Source: Clostridia bacterium
GTDB lineage: Bacteria; Bacillota; Clostridia; Christensenellales; Aristaeellaceae
Direction: 5' to 3'
DNA: 62,863 nucleotides
NCBI GenBank assembly: GCA_017395685.1
Contig: JAFQOD010000070.1
Location: 1-62,863 of the forward strand
This document shows, one piece after another, positions 9,173 through 17,214 of the stretch. The notes under the pieces were generated by a model, which did no database searches, had not been told where the DNA came from, and was given only the letters and a program-made list of their open reading frames with translations. The stretch's first letter is position 1. Every line of letters begins with the position of its first letter. Made by a program: the position numbers and the translations under genes.

Positions 9173-11446
9173 ATGAAACAATTCAACCAGCATGTACAGG
9201 AAGTGGCCCTTCGTATCCGTGAAATGCGGCAGATCATGGGCTTTTCCATTGCTGAAATGGCGCAGCGTACTGAGGTTGGAGAATCCATTTATCTGGAATA
9301 TGAAAGCGGCACGATCGATCTGCCTTTTTCCTTTATTCATAAGTGTGCCCTGGCCTTCGGGATTGAACTTACTGATCTTCTTGAGGGCTATAGCGCCCAC
9401 TTGTCCAATTATGCCGTAACCCGCAAGGGCAAGGGCATCACCACCGCCAAGGAAAACGGCATTACCATCCAGAATCTGGCCCCCATGTTCCGCGGCAAAC
9501 TGGCGGAACCCTATTGGGTTAAATACGAATATAAGCCGGAACTGCAAAACCAGCCCATCCATACCGTCACTCACTCCGGTCAGGAATTCAACCTGGTTGT
9601 CAGCGGCACCCTGATGGTACGTGTCGGCGAAAAGACAGAAATCCTGAATGAAGGCGACAGCATCATCTACAATTCCAGCGCCCCTCACGGCATGATCGCC
9701 GTGGGCGGCCAGGATTGCACCTTCCTTGCTATGGTTCTTCCTGGTGAAGATGTGCCCGAGCAGGAGGTACGCAGGACCCTCGTCCCCACTCCCAAGCCGC
9801 AGCCCCTCTTTGTGGAGCAGTTTGTGGAGTGCGTTGAAGATGAAAATGGGGCGCTCGAATCCCTCTCTTTTAAAAACGAAGATAAATTCAATTTTGCCTT
9901 CGATATTGTGGATGCCATTGCTGATCGATACCCGGAAAAGCTGGCGATGCTGCATCTGGATGTAAATCAGAATGAACGCAGGTTCACCTTCAAGGATATG
10001 AAGGGGCTTTCCGCCCAGGCCGTCAATTATTTCCGTTCGCTGGGCATTGAACGAGGCGATCGTGTGCTTGTGATTCTCAAGCGCCATTGGCAGTTCTGGC
10101 CGGTTATGCTGGCGCTGCATAAGCTGGGCGCCATTCCCATTCCCGCTACCAATCAGCTGGTAGCGCATGATCTGGAATATCGGTTCAATGCTGCCGGAGT
10201 CAGCGCAATCCTGTGCACCGCTGATGGGGATGTTGCCCGTCAGGTGGATCTGGCCCTTCCCAATTCCCCCACCCTGAAGCACCGCATCCTGGTCAATGGT
10301 GATCGGGCAGGCTGGCATAGCTATAATAAGGAAAGCCTGCTCTTCTCCCACAAATACGAACGCCCGGCTGACGCCCCCTGCGGCAATGATCCCATGCTGA
10401 TGCTGTTCACCTCCGGAACTACAGGATATCCGAAGATCGCCACCCATAATTACAAGTATGCCCTTGGCCATTTTATCACTGCGAAATACTGGCACTGTGT
10501 TCAGCGGGACGGCCTGCACCTGACCATCTCCGACACCGGCTGGGGCAAGGCGCTGTGGGGAAAATTCTATGGCCAGTGGATGTGCGAAGGCGGCGTATTT
10601 ACCTATGACTTTGATCGCTTTGACGCCGCACAGATCCTGCCCATGTTCGCCAAATATCGCATTACTACATTCTGTGCGCCGCCTACCATGCTGCGGATGC
10701 TGTGCAAGCAGGATATCAGCAAATATGATCTTTCTTCCATCAAACATATGACCACTGCCGGTGAAGCCCTCAATCCTGAAGTATACCGCTTGTTCGAAGA
10801 AAAAACCGGTCTTCAGATCATGGAAGGCTTCGGCCAGACCGAAACAACCCTCTCCATCGCCAATCTTGCGGGCCGTAACCATAAGGTTGGCAGCATGGGC
10901 CGTCCCACTCCGCTGTACGATGTCTGCCTGATGGATCCGGATGGCAATCCCGTGCCCCCCGGCGCCAACGGCGAAATCTGCATCCGTGCGGGCGAAAAGG
11001 CGCCCTGCGGCCTGTTCATGGGATACTTCAAAGGCAGCGAACTGGATGAAGAAAAGACCCGTGAAGTGCTGCATGACGGCTGGTATCATACCGGTGATGT
11101 GGCCTGGCAGGATGAAAACGGCTTCCTAACCTATGTATCCCGTGTGGATGACGTCATCAAATCCTCCGGTTACCGTATCGGCCCCTTTGAAATCGAATCC
11201 GTTATCATGGAGCTGCCCTATGTTGTAGAATGCGGCGTTTCCGCTGCCCCGGATGAAGTGCGCGGCCAGGTTGTCAAGGCAAGCATCGTGCTGGCCAAGG
11301 GCACTGAACCTACAGAAGAACTGAAAAAAGAGATTCAAACTTACGTCAAGGAGCATACTGCACCTTATAAGTATCCCAGAATCGTGGTCTTCCGTGATGA
11401 GCTGCCCAAAACCATCTCCGGTAAGATCCAGCGCAATAAGCTATAA
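9173..11446 (+). CDS. HTH-cupin-acyl-CoA synthetase fusion (medium-chain ACS type)
   Basis: A 757-residue three-domain protein. Residues about 8-65 form an XRE-type helix-turn-helix (ALRIREMRQIMGFSIAEMAQ), about 120-200 a cupin with HTVTHSGQEFNLVVSG, and about 225-757 an adenylate-forming ligase: P-loop LFTSGTTGYPK at about 411, GFGQTETT, WYHTGD at about 638, and the catalytic lysine in PKTISGKIQRNKL. The ligase would make an acyl-CoA from acid, ATP and CoA; the sequence resembles the medium-chain/branched acyl group more than acetyl-CoA synthetase. GGAGG lies 9 nt before the ATG. The T-box upstream ties it to amino acid supply; the HTH may be a sensor or vestigial. Confidence 0.88.
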   Translation: MKQFNQHVQEVALRIREMRQIMGFSIAEMAQRTEVGESIYLEYESGTIDLPFSFIHKCALAFGIELTDLLEGYSAHLSNYAVTRKGKGITTAKENGITIQNLAPMFRGKLAEPYWVKYEYKPELQNQPIHTVTHSGQEFNLVVSGTLMVRVGEKTEILNEGDSIIYNSSAPHGMIAVGGQDCTFLAMVLPGEDVPEQEVRRTLVPTPKPQPLFVEQFVECVEDENGALESLSFKNEDKFNFAFDIVDAIADRYPEKLAMLHLDVNQNERRFTFKDMKGLSAQAVNYFRSLGIERGDRVLVILKRHWQFWPVMLALHKLGAIPIPATNQLVAHDLEYRFNAAGVSAILCTADGDVARQVDLALPNSPTLKHRILVNGDRAGWHSYNKESLLFSHKYERPADAPCGNDPMLMLFTSGTTGYPKIATHNYKYALGHFITAKYWHCVQRDGLHLTISDTGWGKALWGKFYGQWMCEGGVFTYDFDRFDAAQILPMFAKYRITTFCAPPTMLRMLCKQDISKYDLSSIKHMTTAGEALNPEVYRLFEEKTGLQIMEGFGQTETTLSIANLAGRNHKVGSMGRPTPLYDVCLMDPDGNPVPPGANGEICIRAGEKAPCGLFMGYFKGSELDEEKTREVLHDGWYHTGDVAWQDENGFLTYVSRVDDVIKSSGYRIGPFEIESVIMELPYVVECGVSAAPDEVRGQVVKASIVLAKGTEPTEELKKEIQTYVKEHTAPYKYPRIVVFRDELPKTISGKIQRNKL

Positions 11447-11454
11447 AACACGTA

Positions 11455-11525
11455 AAAAAGGCTTGAAAGACTTTTCAGCGCAGAATGGCACATGCTATTC
11501 GCCCGAGAGTATTTCAGGCCTTTTT
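11455..11525 (+). terminator. Terminator with a long loop after the acyl-CoA synthetase gene
   Basis: AAAAAGGCTTGAAA (11455-11468) pairs with TTTCAGGCCTTTTT (11512-11525), one G-T pair, loop of 43 nt, followed by more Ts. Confidence 0.6.
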
Positions 11526-11564
11526 CCTTTTTTGTTACATAATCATCTTAATAGACAAATACAT

Positions 11565-11600
11565 ATAAAAAACCCAGAAACCATTGCAGTTTCTGGGTTT
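11565..11600 (-). terminator. rplM-rpsI terminator
   Basis: On the minus strand AAACCCAGAAAC pairs perfectly with GTTTCTGGGTTT, 7-nt loop, then TTTTTT. Confidence 0.9.
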
Positions 11601-11617
11601 GAATAATCTCTGAAAGA

Positions 11618-12007
11618 TTAGCGCTTGGAGAACTGGGGAGCGCGACGGGCAGCCTTCAGACCGTACTTCTTGCGTTCCTTCATACGAGGATCGCGGGTGA
11701 GGAAGCCAGCCTTCTTGAGGGCAGGACGCAGCTCGGGATTCACCTTGCACAGGGCACGGCTTACACCGTGACGGATAGCGCCGGCCTGGCCAGAGAGGCC
11801 GCCGCCGCGAACGTTAACCAGAACGTCGAAGCTGCCGCCAACGTTGGTGAGAACGAGGGGCTGACGAACGGTCATCTTCAGGGTTTCCAGACCAAAGTAA
11901 TTATCGATATCGCGCTTGTTGACCAGGATCTTGCCTTCGCCGGGTACGAGACGTACGCGAGCGACCGCAGACTTACGGCGGCCAACGGCATTGAAATCAT
12001 TAGCCAT
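11618..12007 (-). CDS. rpsI: 30S ribosomal protein S9
   Basis: A 129-residue S9 of the small-subunit head. The N-terminal [12 protein letters not shown], the central [14 protein letters not shown] and the basic tail ending RRAPQFSKR, whose last Lys-Arg reaches the P-site tRNA, are all typical. It follows rplM by 23 nt on the same strand, the standard L13-S9 operon. Confidence 0.98.
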   Translation of the reverse strand: MANDFNAVGRRKSAVARVRLVPGEGKILVNKRDIDNYFGLETLKMTVRQPLVLTNVGGSFDVLVNVRGGGLSGQAGAIRHGVSRALCKVNPELRPALKKAGFLTRDPRMKERKKYGLKAARRAPQFSKR

Positions 12008-12030
12008 GATGTTTGCTCCTTCCGCTCAGC

Positions 12031-12465
12031 TTACTTGATGAGTTCCAATACTTCGGGCTTCTGCGCGGCCTGTTCGTGTTCGGGGCCGGCGTAGATGCGC
12101 AGCTTGGTGGCCATCTGACGGCCCAGGGGGCCCTTAGGCAGCATGCCCACGATGGCATGGCGCACCGCGAATTCGGGCTTTTCATCGATCAGCTTGCGGT
12201 ATTTGGTTTCCTTCAGACCGCCAGCATAGCCGGAGTGATGATAATAAATCTTCTGATCCAGCTTCTTGCCGGTCATAACGATTTTGGAAGCATTGATGAT
12301 GATCACGTGATCGCCGGTATCCACATGGGGGGTGTAGGTGGGCTTGTTCTTGCCACGCAGGATATTGGCTACCTGGCTGGCGAGACGACCAAGCACCATG
12401 CCGTCTGCATCAACGACATACCACTTGCGCTCTACATTCTGCGCATTTGCCATAAAGGTCTTCAA
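12031..12465 (-). CDS. rplM: 50S ribosomal protein L13, TTG start
   Basis: A 144-residue L13 ([17 protein letters not shown], then [19 protein letters not shown] and [12 protein letters not shown]). AAGGAGG lies 8 nt before a TTG at 12465, which gives the expected family start (L/M)KTFMANAQ; the first ATG, at 12453, would be 20 nt from the site. So TTG is the likely initiator. L13 binds 23S rRNA early in assembly and in firmicutes represses its own operon through the leader RNA; a structured leader is present here too. Confidence 0.96.
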   Translation of the reverse strand: MKTFMANAQNVERKWYVVDADGMVLGRLASQVANILRGKNKPTYTPHVDTGDHVIIINASKIVMTGKKLDQKIYYHHSGYAGGLKETKYRKLIDEKPEFAVRHAIVGMLPKGPLGRQMATKLRIYAGPEHEQAAQKPEVLELIK

Positions 12466-12572
12466 GTGAATTTCCTCCTTGAAACGGTGAACTGTGTGTT
12501 TGCCTTCCTGTGATGGTCGCACATTCTGGCGGTGAACAATAGTTTCCGGGGCTAGCGGAGTCTATTGATGCA
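12466..12572 (-). promoter_or_regulatory. Probable L13 autoregulatory leader RNA
   Basis: A roughly 105-nt untranslated leader between the promoter and rplM. It opens with a hairpin CAATAG...CTATTG (12537-12567) and carries GGTGAAC-type repeats nearer the gene. Firmicute rplM leaders are known to bind L13; assignment rests on position and fold, not on a covariance search. Confidence 0.55.
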
Positions 12573-12578
12573 TCTGGT

Positions 12579-12607
12579 AGTATACTCATTTTCACCCATT
12601 TTGTCAA
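12579..12607 (-). promoter_or_regulatory. rplM-rpsI promoter
   Basis: Minus strand TTGACA (12602-12607), 17 nt, TATACT (12579-12584). Confidence 0.92.
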
Positions 12608-12698
12608 GGGGGAATTCACAATTTTTTAACGTTTTTTGCAAAGAAAAAAGGGAATTTCCGTCATTTCCCGAATAACTTCGTGGAAGGAGGCGTTCGCC

Positions 12699-13478
12699 AT
12701 GGATTTCGGCATGCCCACACTCATGGAATTTCAATCCATCACTGAAAATTGTGCCCTTGCCAGGCGGCTGGGGCTAGATTTTGTGGAATTGAATATGAAT
12801 CTGCCCTACTGCACAATCGATGCCCTCCGGGAGACTGATCTTCCCTCTCTTGCAAAAAAGCATCATCTTTACTTTACAATCCACGCAGATGAGAATCTGT
12901 TCTTCTGTGATTTCAACCGCCATGTTGCAGACGCCCATCTTTCCACCATGCTGGAAACCATCAAACTTTGCAAATCGTCTGATATTCCCCTGGTCAATTT
13001 TCACATGAGTTCCGGGGTTTATTTTTCTCTTCCTGACGGCAAGCATTATCTGTTTGATGCATATCCAGATCACTATAAACAGCGGCTGAACGCCTTCCGG
13101 GATGCATGTGAAAAAGCCGCCGGCAGCCAGGTGGCGCTCTGCATCGAAAACACCGGGCTGAACCAGGGCTTTATCCTGAAAGGAATGGAATTTTTGCTCG
13201 CTTCCCCTGCTTTTCATCTCACCTGGGACATCGGCCATGATTACAGCGCCGGAAATATTGACAGTCCCTTTATCCTTTCCCATCCAGATCGGCTGCTGCA
13301 TATGCATATCCACGGTGCCATGGGGAAAAAGAATCATTTATCATTATCCGGAAGCGAATTGGATTGGCATGAGCAGCTACGGATCGGTGATCCAAAGCGT
13401 GCCGTTATTGAGGTAAAGACCTCTCAATTCCTAAAAGAATCCGTGTCCGTACTCCGCAGATCGATCGGCGGCGCCTGA
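12699..13478 (+). CDS. Sugar-phosphate isomerase/epimerase-like TIM barrel
   Basis: A 259-residue protein of the xylose-isomerase-like/AP-endonuclease-2 superfamily. Candidate metal ligands sit at strand ends: Glu in VELNMN, His in NFHMSSG, Glu in CIENTGL, Asp/His in TWDIGHD and HMHIHGA. Members isomerise or epimerise sugars, process inositol or repair abasic DNA; which one cannot be told here. The start at 12699 has AAGGAGG 8 nt upstream. Its 3' end overlaps the convergent dehydrogenase gene by 55 nt, which is unusual. Confidence 0.75.
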   Translation: MDFGMPTLMEFQSITENCALARRLGLDFVELNMNLPYCTIDALRETDLPSLAKKHHLYFTIHADENLFFCDFNRHVADAHLSTMLETIKLCKSSDIPLVNFHMSSGVYFSLPDGKHYLFDAYPDHYKQRLNAFRDACEKAAGSQVALCIENTGLNQGFILKGMEFLLASPAFHLTWDIGHDYSAGNIDSPFILSHPDRLLHMHIHGAMGKKNHLSLSGSELDWHEQLRIGDPKRAVIEVKTSQFLKESVSVLRRSIGGA

Positions 13479-14518
13479 AAGCAGCGCTCCTTCCGTGTTT
13501 TTCTGCATCCGCCTGCCACTTTCCCGCTGTCACAATGATAGCAGATTTCGTTTTCCAGATCTTCTCCGGCAAAATAGGCATCCAGATTTTTCAGCGTCAC
13601 ATCTGCGATGTTCCGCAGCGCCTCATCCGTCAGAAATGCCTGATGGGATGTGATAATCACATTGGGCCGGGAGGTCAGCAGGGATAATACATCATCCTGA
13701 ATAATCTCCCCGGAATAATCCTCAAAAAAGATATCCGCCTCTTCTTCATATACATCCAGCCCTGCGCCGCCAATACGCTTCAGATTCAGGGCTGCCAATA
13801 ATGCTGCGCTATCAATCAGGGCGCCACGGGAAGTGTTGATAATAAACGCTTCCTTTTTCATTTGCCGGAAAGCATTCACATCCAGAATGTGATGGGTTTG
13901 CTCTGTCAGCGGACAGTGCAGGGAAATAACATCGCTTTCCCGGAGCAGGGTGGGCAGATCCACATATTCAAAGGACGCATCCGGGATAGGATAAGGATCA
14001 TAGGCCAACACCCGCATGCCAAACCCCTTGCAGATATTGATAAAAACCTGACCGATTTTACCTGTGCCGATCACGCCGGCAGTTTTCCCATGCAAATCCG
14101 TCCCAATCAACCCGCTCAGGCTGAAATTAAAATCCCGGGTACGGTTATAGGCTTTGTGCACCTTTCTGTTCAATGTGAGAAGCAGTGCCATAGCATGCTC
14201 TGCAACGGCATACGGGGAATACGCCGGAACGCGCACCACATTGATCTTCCCATACGCTGCCTTAAAATCCACATTGCTGTACCCGGCAGAGCGCATGGCC
14301 AGCACCCGCACCCCATTTTCATATAATCGTTCAATGGTTGCGGCGGAGAGATCGTCATTCACAAAAGCACATACTGCTTCACAGCCTTTTGCCAGGGCTG
14401 CTGTATCAGAATTGCATTTACTTTCCAGATAACGAATATCGTATCGATCATTTACCAATTGATCAAACCAAATTTTATCATAAGGCTTGGCATCAAAAAA
14501 AGCGATGGTCTTTTTCAT
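13424..14518 (-). CDS. ldhA: D-isomer-specific 2-hydroxyacid dehydrogenase (D-lactate dehydrogenase-like)
   Basis: A 364-residue NAD-dependent dehydrogenase. It shows the Rossmann motif GVIGTGKIGQ, the catalytic Arg in INTSRGALID, Glu in LDVYEEEADIFFED, and His in ITSHQAFLT. The segment YEEEADIFFEDYS closely follows E. coli-type D-lactate dehydrogenase, which reduces pyruvate to D-lactate in fermentation. The last 30 or so residues (KVAGGCRKTRKERC...) are an odd basic, cysteine-bearing tail that overlaps the convergent TIM-barrel gene and may have arisen by loss of the original stop. A TATAAT lies just upstream. Confidence 0.88.
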   Translation of the reverse strand: MKKTIAFFDAKPYDKIWFDQLVNDRYDIRYLESKCNSDTAALAKGCEAVCAFVNDDLSAATIERLYENGVRVLAMRSAGYSNVDFKAAYGKINVVRVPAYSPYAVAEHAMALLLTLNRKVHKAYNRTRDFNFSLSGLIGTDLHGKTAGVIGTGKIGQVFINICKGFGMRVLAYDPYPIPDASFEYVDLPTLLRESDVISLHCPLTEQTHHILDVNAFRQMKKEAFIINTSRGALIDSAALLAALNLKRIGGAGLDVYEEEADIFFEDYSGEIIQDDVLSLLTSRPNVIITSHQAFLTDEALRNIADVTLKNLDAYFAGEDLENEICYHCDSGKVAGGCRKTRKERCFQAPPIDLRSTDTDSFRN

Positions 14519-14590
14519 CCTCCATTCCCCCTTTCCCCATGATTATACCCATTCTTTTTCGATTATCTGCAAGAATCCTTCGAATTTTTA

Positions 14591-14621
14591 TTAATATAAT
14601 GCCGGTTTGCTGTGCATACTA
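14591..14621 (+). promoter_or_regulatory. Candidate sigma-G promoter of the spoVA operon
   Basis: CATACTA at 14615-14621 matches the sigma-G -10 consensus (CATNNTA). TTAATA 18 nt upstream is a weak -35. B. subtilis spoVA is sigma-G dependent, which supports the call. Confidence 0.6.
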
Positions 14622-14640
14622 CCCATCGATCAGGGAGGCG

Positions 14641-15204
14641 ATGCATCTGCTTTATCTGCAATTAAAAAAGAGGGCCACCATCGCACCGGGTGAACAGCTT
14701 TTTGTGCATCATGTGGCCGACGCGTTGGACACCGGAGGAACGGACGTAATGAATTTACCGGTGGATTGCCCGAAAACGCCCGGTGTATGGCGATTGCCTG
14801 CCATGGCTGTCATCCAGGCCGTATCCTCCGCCTGCCGTCAGGTGGAATTCATTGGGCCATCCGAATGCTTTATACATATCATTCCGCCGTCCAAACGGAA
14901 CCGAACCCACATCTTCCGCACAATTCTGGCTTTTTTGCTTCTGATGATTGGAAGCGCCCTTGCCATCACCTGGTTTCATGCGGATGTGAACATGATCGAC
15001 GCTCAACGGGGTCTGTATCGCCTCATTACCGGTAAGGACGTGGATAACATGTGGTTGATCACCATTCCCTATGCAATCGGGGTATTTCTTGGGGTGGCGC
15101 TTTTTTATTCCCTGCTTGGGAAAAAGCATACCGTATCTCCCCTGGAAATCAAATTGGAGGATTACCGTCAGTCCGCCGAGGAAGCCATGGGGAAAACGCC
15201 ATGA
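14641..15204 (+). CDS. spoVAA: Stage V sporulation protein AA
   Basis: A 187-residue membrane protein, first of the operon that moves dipicolinic acid into the forespore and out at germination. An N-terminal soluble part (LYLQLKKRATIAPGEQLFVHHVADA) is followed by two membrane segments near residues 95-118 and 138-160. The start is uncertain: GGGAGG lies only 2 nt before the ATG at 14641, while a CTG at 14647 has 8-nt spacing. The gene overlaps spoVAB by ATGA. Length is close to the 206 residues of the B. subtilis protein. Confidence 0.85.
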   Translation: MHLLYLQLKKRATIAPGEQLFVHHVADALDTGGTDVMNLPVDCPKTPGVWRLPAMAVIQAVSSACRQVEFIGPSECFIHIIPPSKRNRTHIFRTILAFLLLMIGSALAITWFHADVNMIDAQRGLYRLITGKDVDNMWLITIPYAIGVFLGVALFYSLLGKKHTVSPLEIKLEDYRQSAEEAMGKTP

Positions 15205-15587
15205 AAGAGATTGCTTTCGGTCTTGCCAGCGGCGCCACCCTGGGCTTGTGTGCTGCACCGCTTTGGATGATGCTGCAATTGCCCATGCGGGTTACCGATA
15301 TCTTTGACTGTGGAAACATGCGCATTGCGGCTTTTGCATTGCTGATCGGCGCCACCATAGGCGCACTCGGTATCAGCGGTTTTCTTCCGCTGATCTTTGG
15401 GGTATTTTCCATGCTGCTTGGCGGAATTTTTGTTGGAATGCTGGCATCCGCATTGGTAGAAGCGGTGGAAGTAATCCCGGTTTTATTTGACAGATTGAGC
15501 ATTACCACCGATATGCGCTATGCCGCAGCCGCACTTGCTATCGGCAAGGGAATCGGCGCCTTGATCGGCGGACTGATGGGAGCATGA
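15201..15587 (+). CDS. spoVAB: Stage V sporulation protein AB
   Basis: A 128-residue, very hydrophobic protein with about four membrane segments, rich in Gly-Ala (GLASGATLGLCAAPLWMM; GALGISGFLPLIFGVFSMLLGG). Position between spoVAA and spoVAC and size fit SpoVAB of the inner forespore membrane dipicolinate channel complex. It starts inside the spoVAA stop (ATGA), so the two are translationally coupled. spoVAA and spoVAB are absent from many Clostridia, which often keep only AC, AD and AE. Confidence 0.88.
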   Translation: MKEIAFGLASGATLGLCAAPLWMMLQLPMRVTDIFDCGNMRIAAFALLIGATIGALGISGFLPLIFGVFSMLLGGIFVGMLASALVEAVEVIPVLFDRLSITTDMRYAAAALAIGKGIGALIGGLMGA

Positions 15588-15591
15588 TGAT

Positions 15592-15723
15592 ATGAGCAAA
15601 ACCGTTTTTCCTCATCCATTGGATCATCTTCCCCGCCCCGGTAATCGTGAAATCCGGCTTTCCCCCATTCCGGATCTTCCCCGGATCCGCAATCAGAAGG
15701 AGAATGAACATGCAGCACCATAA
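15592..15723 (+). CDS. Unrecognised 43-residue ORF inside the spoVA operon
   Basis: Fills the only gap between spoVAB and spoVAC. It begins 5 nt after the spoVAB stop, with GGGAG 9 nt before its ATG, and ends 14 nt inside spoVAC, so it looks coupled on both sides. The peptide is proline-rich and polar (HPLDHLPRPGNREIRLSP, then PIPDLPRIRNQKENEH) with no membrane segment. I recognise no family. It may be a real small spore protein or only a leader that delivers ribosomes to spoVAC. Confidence 0.45.
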   Translation: MSKTVFPHPLDHLPRPGNREIRLSPIPDLPRIRNQKENEHAAP

Positions 15724-16177
15724 GAAATCCGCAAAGCAAGCCGTAATCGAAAATTATGCCGCCCTTGTCCGCCGGGTGACCCCTAAGTCCAAAGTCGGCC
15801 AGGGATGTCTTCGCTCTTTCTGGGTAGGGGGGGCAATCTGCGTCTTAGGCCAGGCAATTGCGGATTTCGGAATCAATTATCTGGGATTAACCGCCTCTTC
15901 TGCTTCCACTTTTGCTTCCATGTCGCTGGTCTTTATCACTGCTTTGCTCACAGGGATCGGTATATTTGACCGCATCGCCCGCTATGCCGGCGCAGGCACT
16001 GTGGTTCCTATTTCTGGATTTGCCAATGCCATGGTTTCCCCGGCCATGGAATTCAAGCCGGAAGGCTGGGTGCTGGGCACAGGCGCCAGAATGTTTACCA
16101 TCGCCGGGCCTGTTCTGGTTTATGGCATTGCCAGCAGCGTAATTGTGGGCATTCTTTACTATTTTATCCAATGGTGA
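15710..16177 (+). CDS. spoVAC: Stage V sporulation protein AC
   Basis: A 155-residue inner forespore membrane protein; in B. subtilis SpoVAC behaves as a mechanosensitive channel releasing dipicolinate. Family marks: an N-terminal YAALVRRVTPKS, then FWVGGAICVLGQAI, FDRIARYAGAGTVVPISGFANAMVSPAMEFKPEGWVLG and a final hydrophobic helix. AAGGAG lies 8 nt before the ATG at 15710; the ATG at 15704 is too close to it. Confidence 0.97.
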   Translation: MQHHKKSAKQAVIENYAALVRRVTPKSKVGQGCLRSFWVGGAICVLGQAIADFGINYLGLTASSASTFASMSLVFITALLTGIGIFDRIARYAGAGTVVPISGFANAMVSPAMEFKPEGWVLGTGARMFTIAGPVLVYGIASSVIVGILYYFIQW

Positions 16178-16193
16178 GGGAGGATGAAACGCC

Positions 16194-17210
16194 ATGCCTC
16201 AGCATCGTCAGGGAAAGCAAACGATTATTTTTCAGAATGCGCCGTCCATCATCTCCTCAGCGGCGGTTGTAGGGCCCAAGGAAGGAAGAGGCCCTCATGG
16301 GAATGGATTTGATCTGGTATTGGATGATCCTCTTTTCCAGCAGGAAAGCTATGAACAGGCAGAGCATACTATTTTTCAGGAAGCCTGCACCCGATGTATT
16401 GAAAAAACCGGTATGCAAAAAGAAGCCGTTCAGGCCATGCTTGGGGGCGATCTTCTCAATCAGATCATGGCAGCTTCCCTTTCCGCCAGAGAACTCTCCA
16501 TTCCCTTTTTAGGGCTTTACGGGGCCTGCTCCACCATGGCCGAATCCCTACTGTTGGGATCCATTCTTGTAGACGGCGGATATGCCTCCCCTGTTATATG
16601 CGCCGCAGGCAGCCATTTCTGCACAGCGGAGCGGCAATACCGCTTTCCTCTGGAATACGGCAATCAGCGAACCCCCGCCGCCCAATGGACCGTAACAGGG
16701 GCAGGTGCTTGCCTGCTGGCAGAAAATACAAAAGGAATTGCCCATATTACTTCTGCCACCATCGGACGGGTTGTTGATCTTGGCATCAGGGATCCCAACA
16801 ATATGGGGGCCGCCATGGCCCCAGCCGCTGCCGATACCTTAATCGCCCATTTCAAGGATACCAATACTGCCCCGAAGGATTATGACAAGATCATCACAGG
16901 TGATCTTGGGTTGGTCGGCAGCGGTATTCTGAAGGAACTGATGGATAAGAATCATTTGTCGCTCTTTGAACAGAAATATATGGATTGCGGACTTTGCATT
17001 TTTGATCCTGCTGATGATGTGCATGCCGGCGGCAGCGGATGCGGGTGCTCCGCTTCCCTGCTTAGCGCCTATATCCTGCCGCAGCTCAGCTCTGGAAAAT
17101 GGAAGAAGGTGCTCTTTATGGCCACCGGTGCCTTACTCAGCACCACCACCTCTCAGCAAGGGGAAACCATCCCCGGCGTTGCACATGCCGTTATCCTTGA
17201 AGGAGGCTGA
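16194..17210 (+). CDS. spoVAD: Stage V sporulation protein AD
   Basis: A 338-residue thiolase-fold protein without the thiolase reaction; SpoVAD binds dipicolinate directly in B. subtilis. Seen here: GPKEGRGPHGNGFDLVLDD near the start, LGGDLLNQIMAAS, GLYGACSTMAESL where thiolases carry the nucleophilic cysteine, and GSGCGCSASLL near the end. Full length for the family. GGAGG precedes the ATG by 9 nt, and 16 nt separate it from spoVAC. Confidence 0.97.
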   Translation: MPQHRQGKQTIIFQNAPSIISSAAVVGPKEGRGPHGNGFDLVLDDPLFQQESYEQAEHTIFQEACTRCIEKTGMQKEAVQAMLGGDLLNQIMAASLSARELSIPFLGLYGACSTMAESLLLGSILVDGGYASPVICAAGSHFCTAERQYRFPLEYGNQRTPAAQWTVTGAGACLLAENTKGIAHITSATIGRVVDLGIRDPNNMGAAMAPAAADTLIAHFKDTNTAPKDYDKIITGDLGLVGSGILKELMDKNHLSLFEQKYMDCGLCIFDPADDVHAGGSGCGCSASLLSAYILPQLSSGKWKKVLFMATGALLSTTTSQQGETIPGVAHAVILEGG

Positions 17211-17214
17211 AATC

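Noticed and set aside
9164-11089. 641-codon minus-strand frame opposite the acyl-CoA synthetase
   Set aside because: Overlaps the T-box operon gene fully and shows no family motif or start signal.
9173-11446. Acetyl-CoA synthetase proper
   Set aside because: The N-terminal ACS domain is replaced by HTH and cupin, and the ligase body resembles medium-chain or branched acyl ligases.
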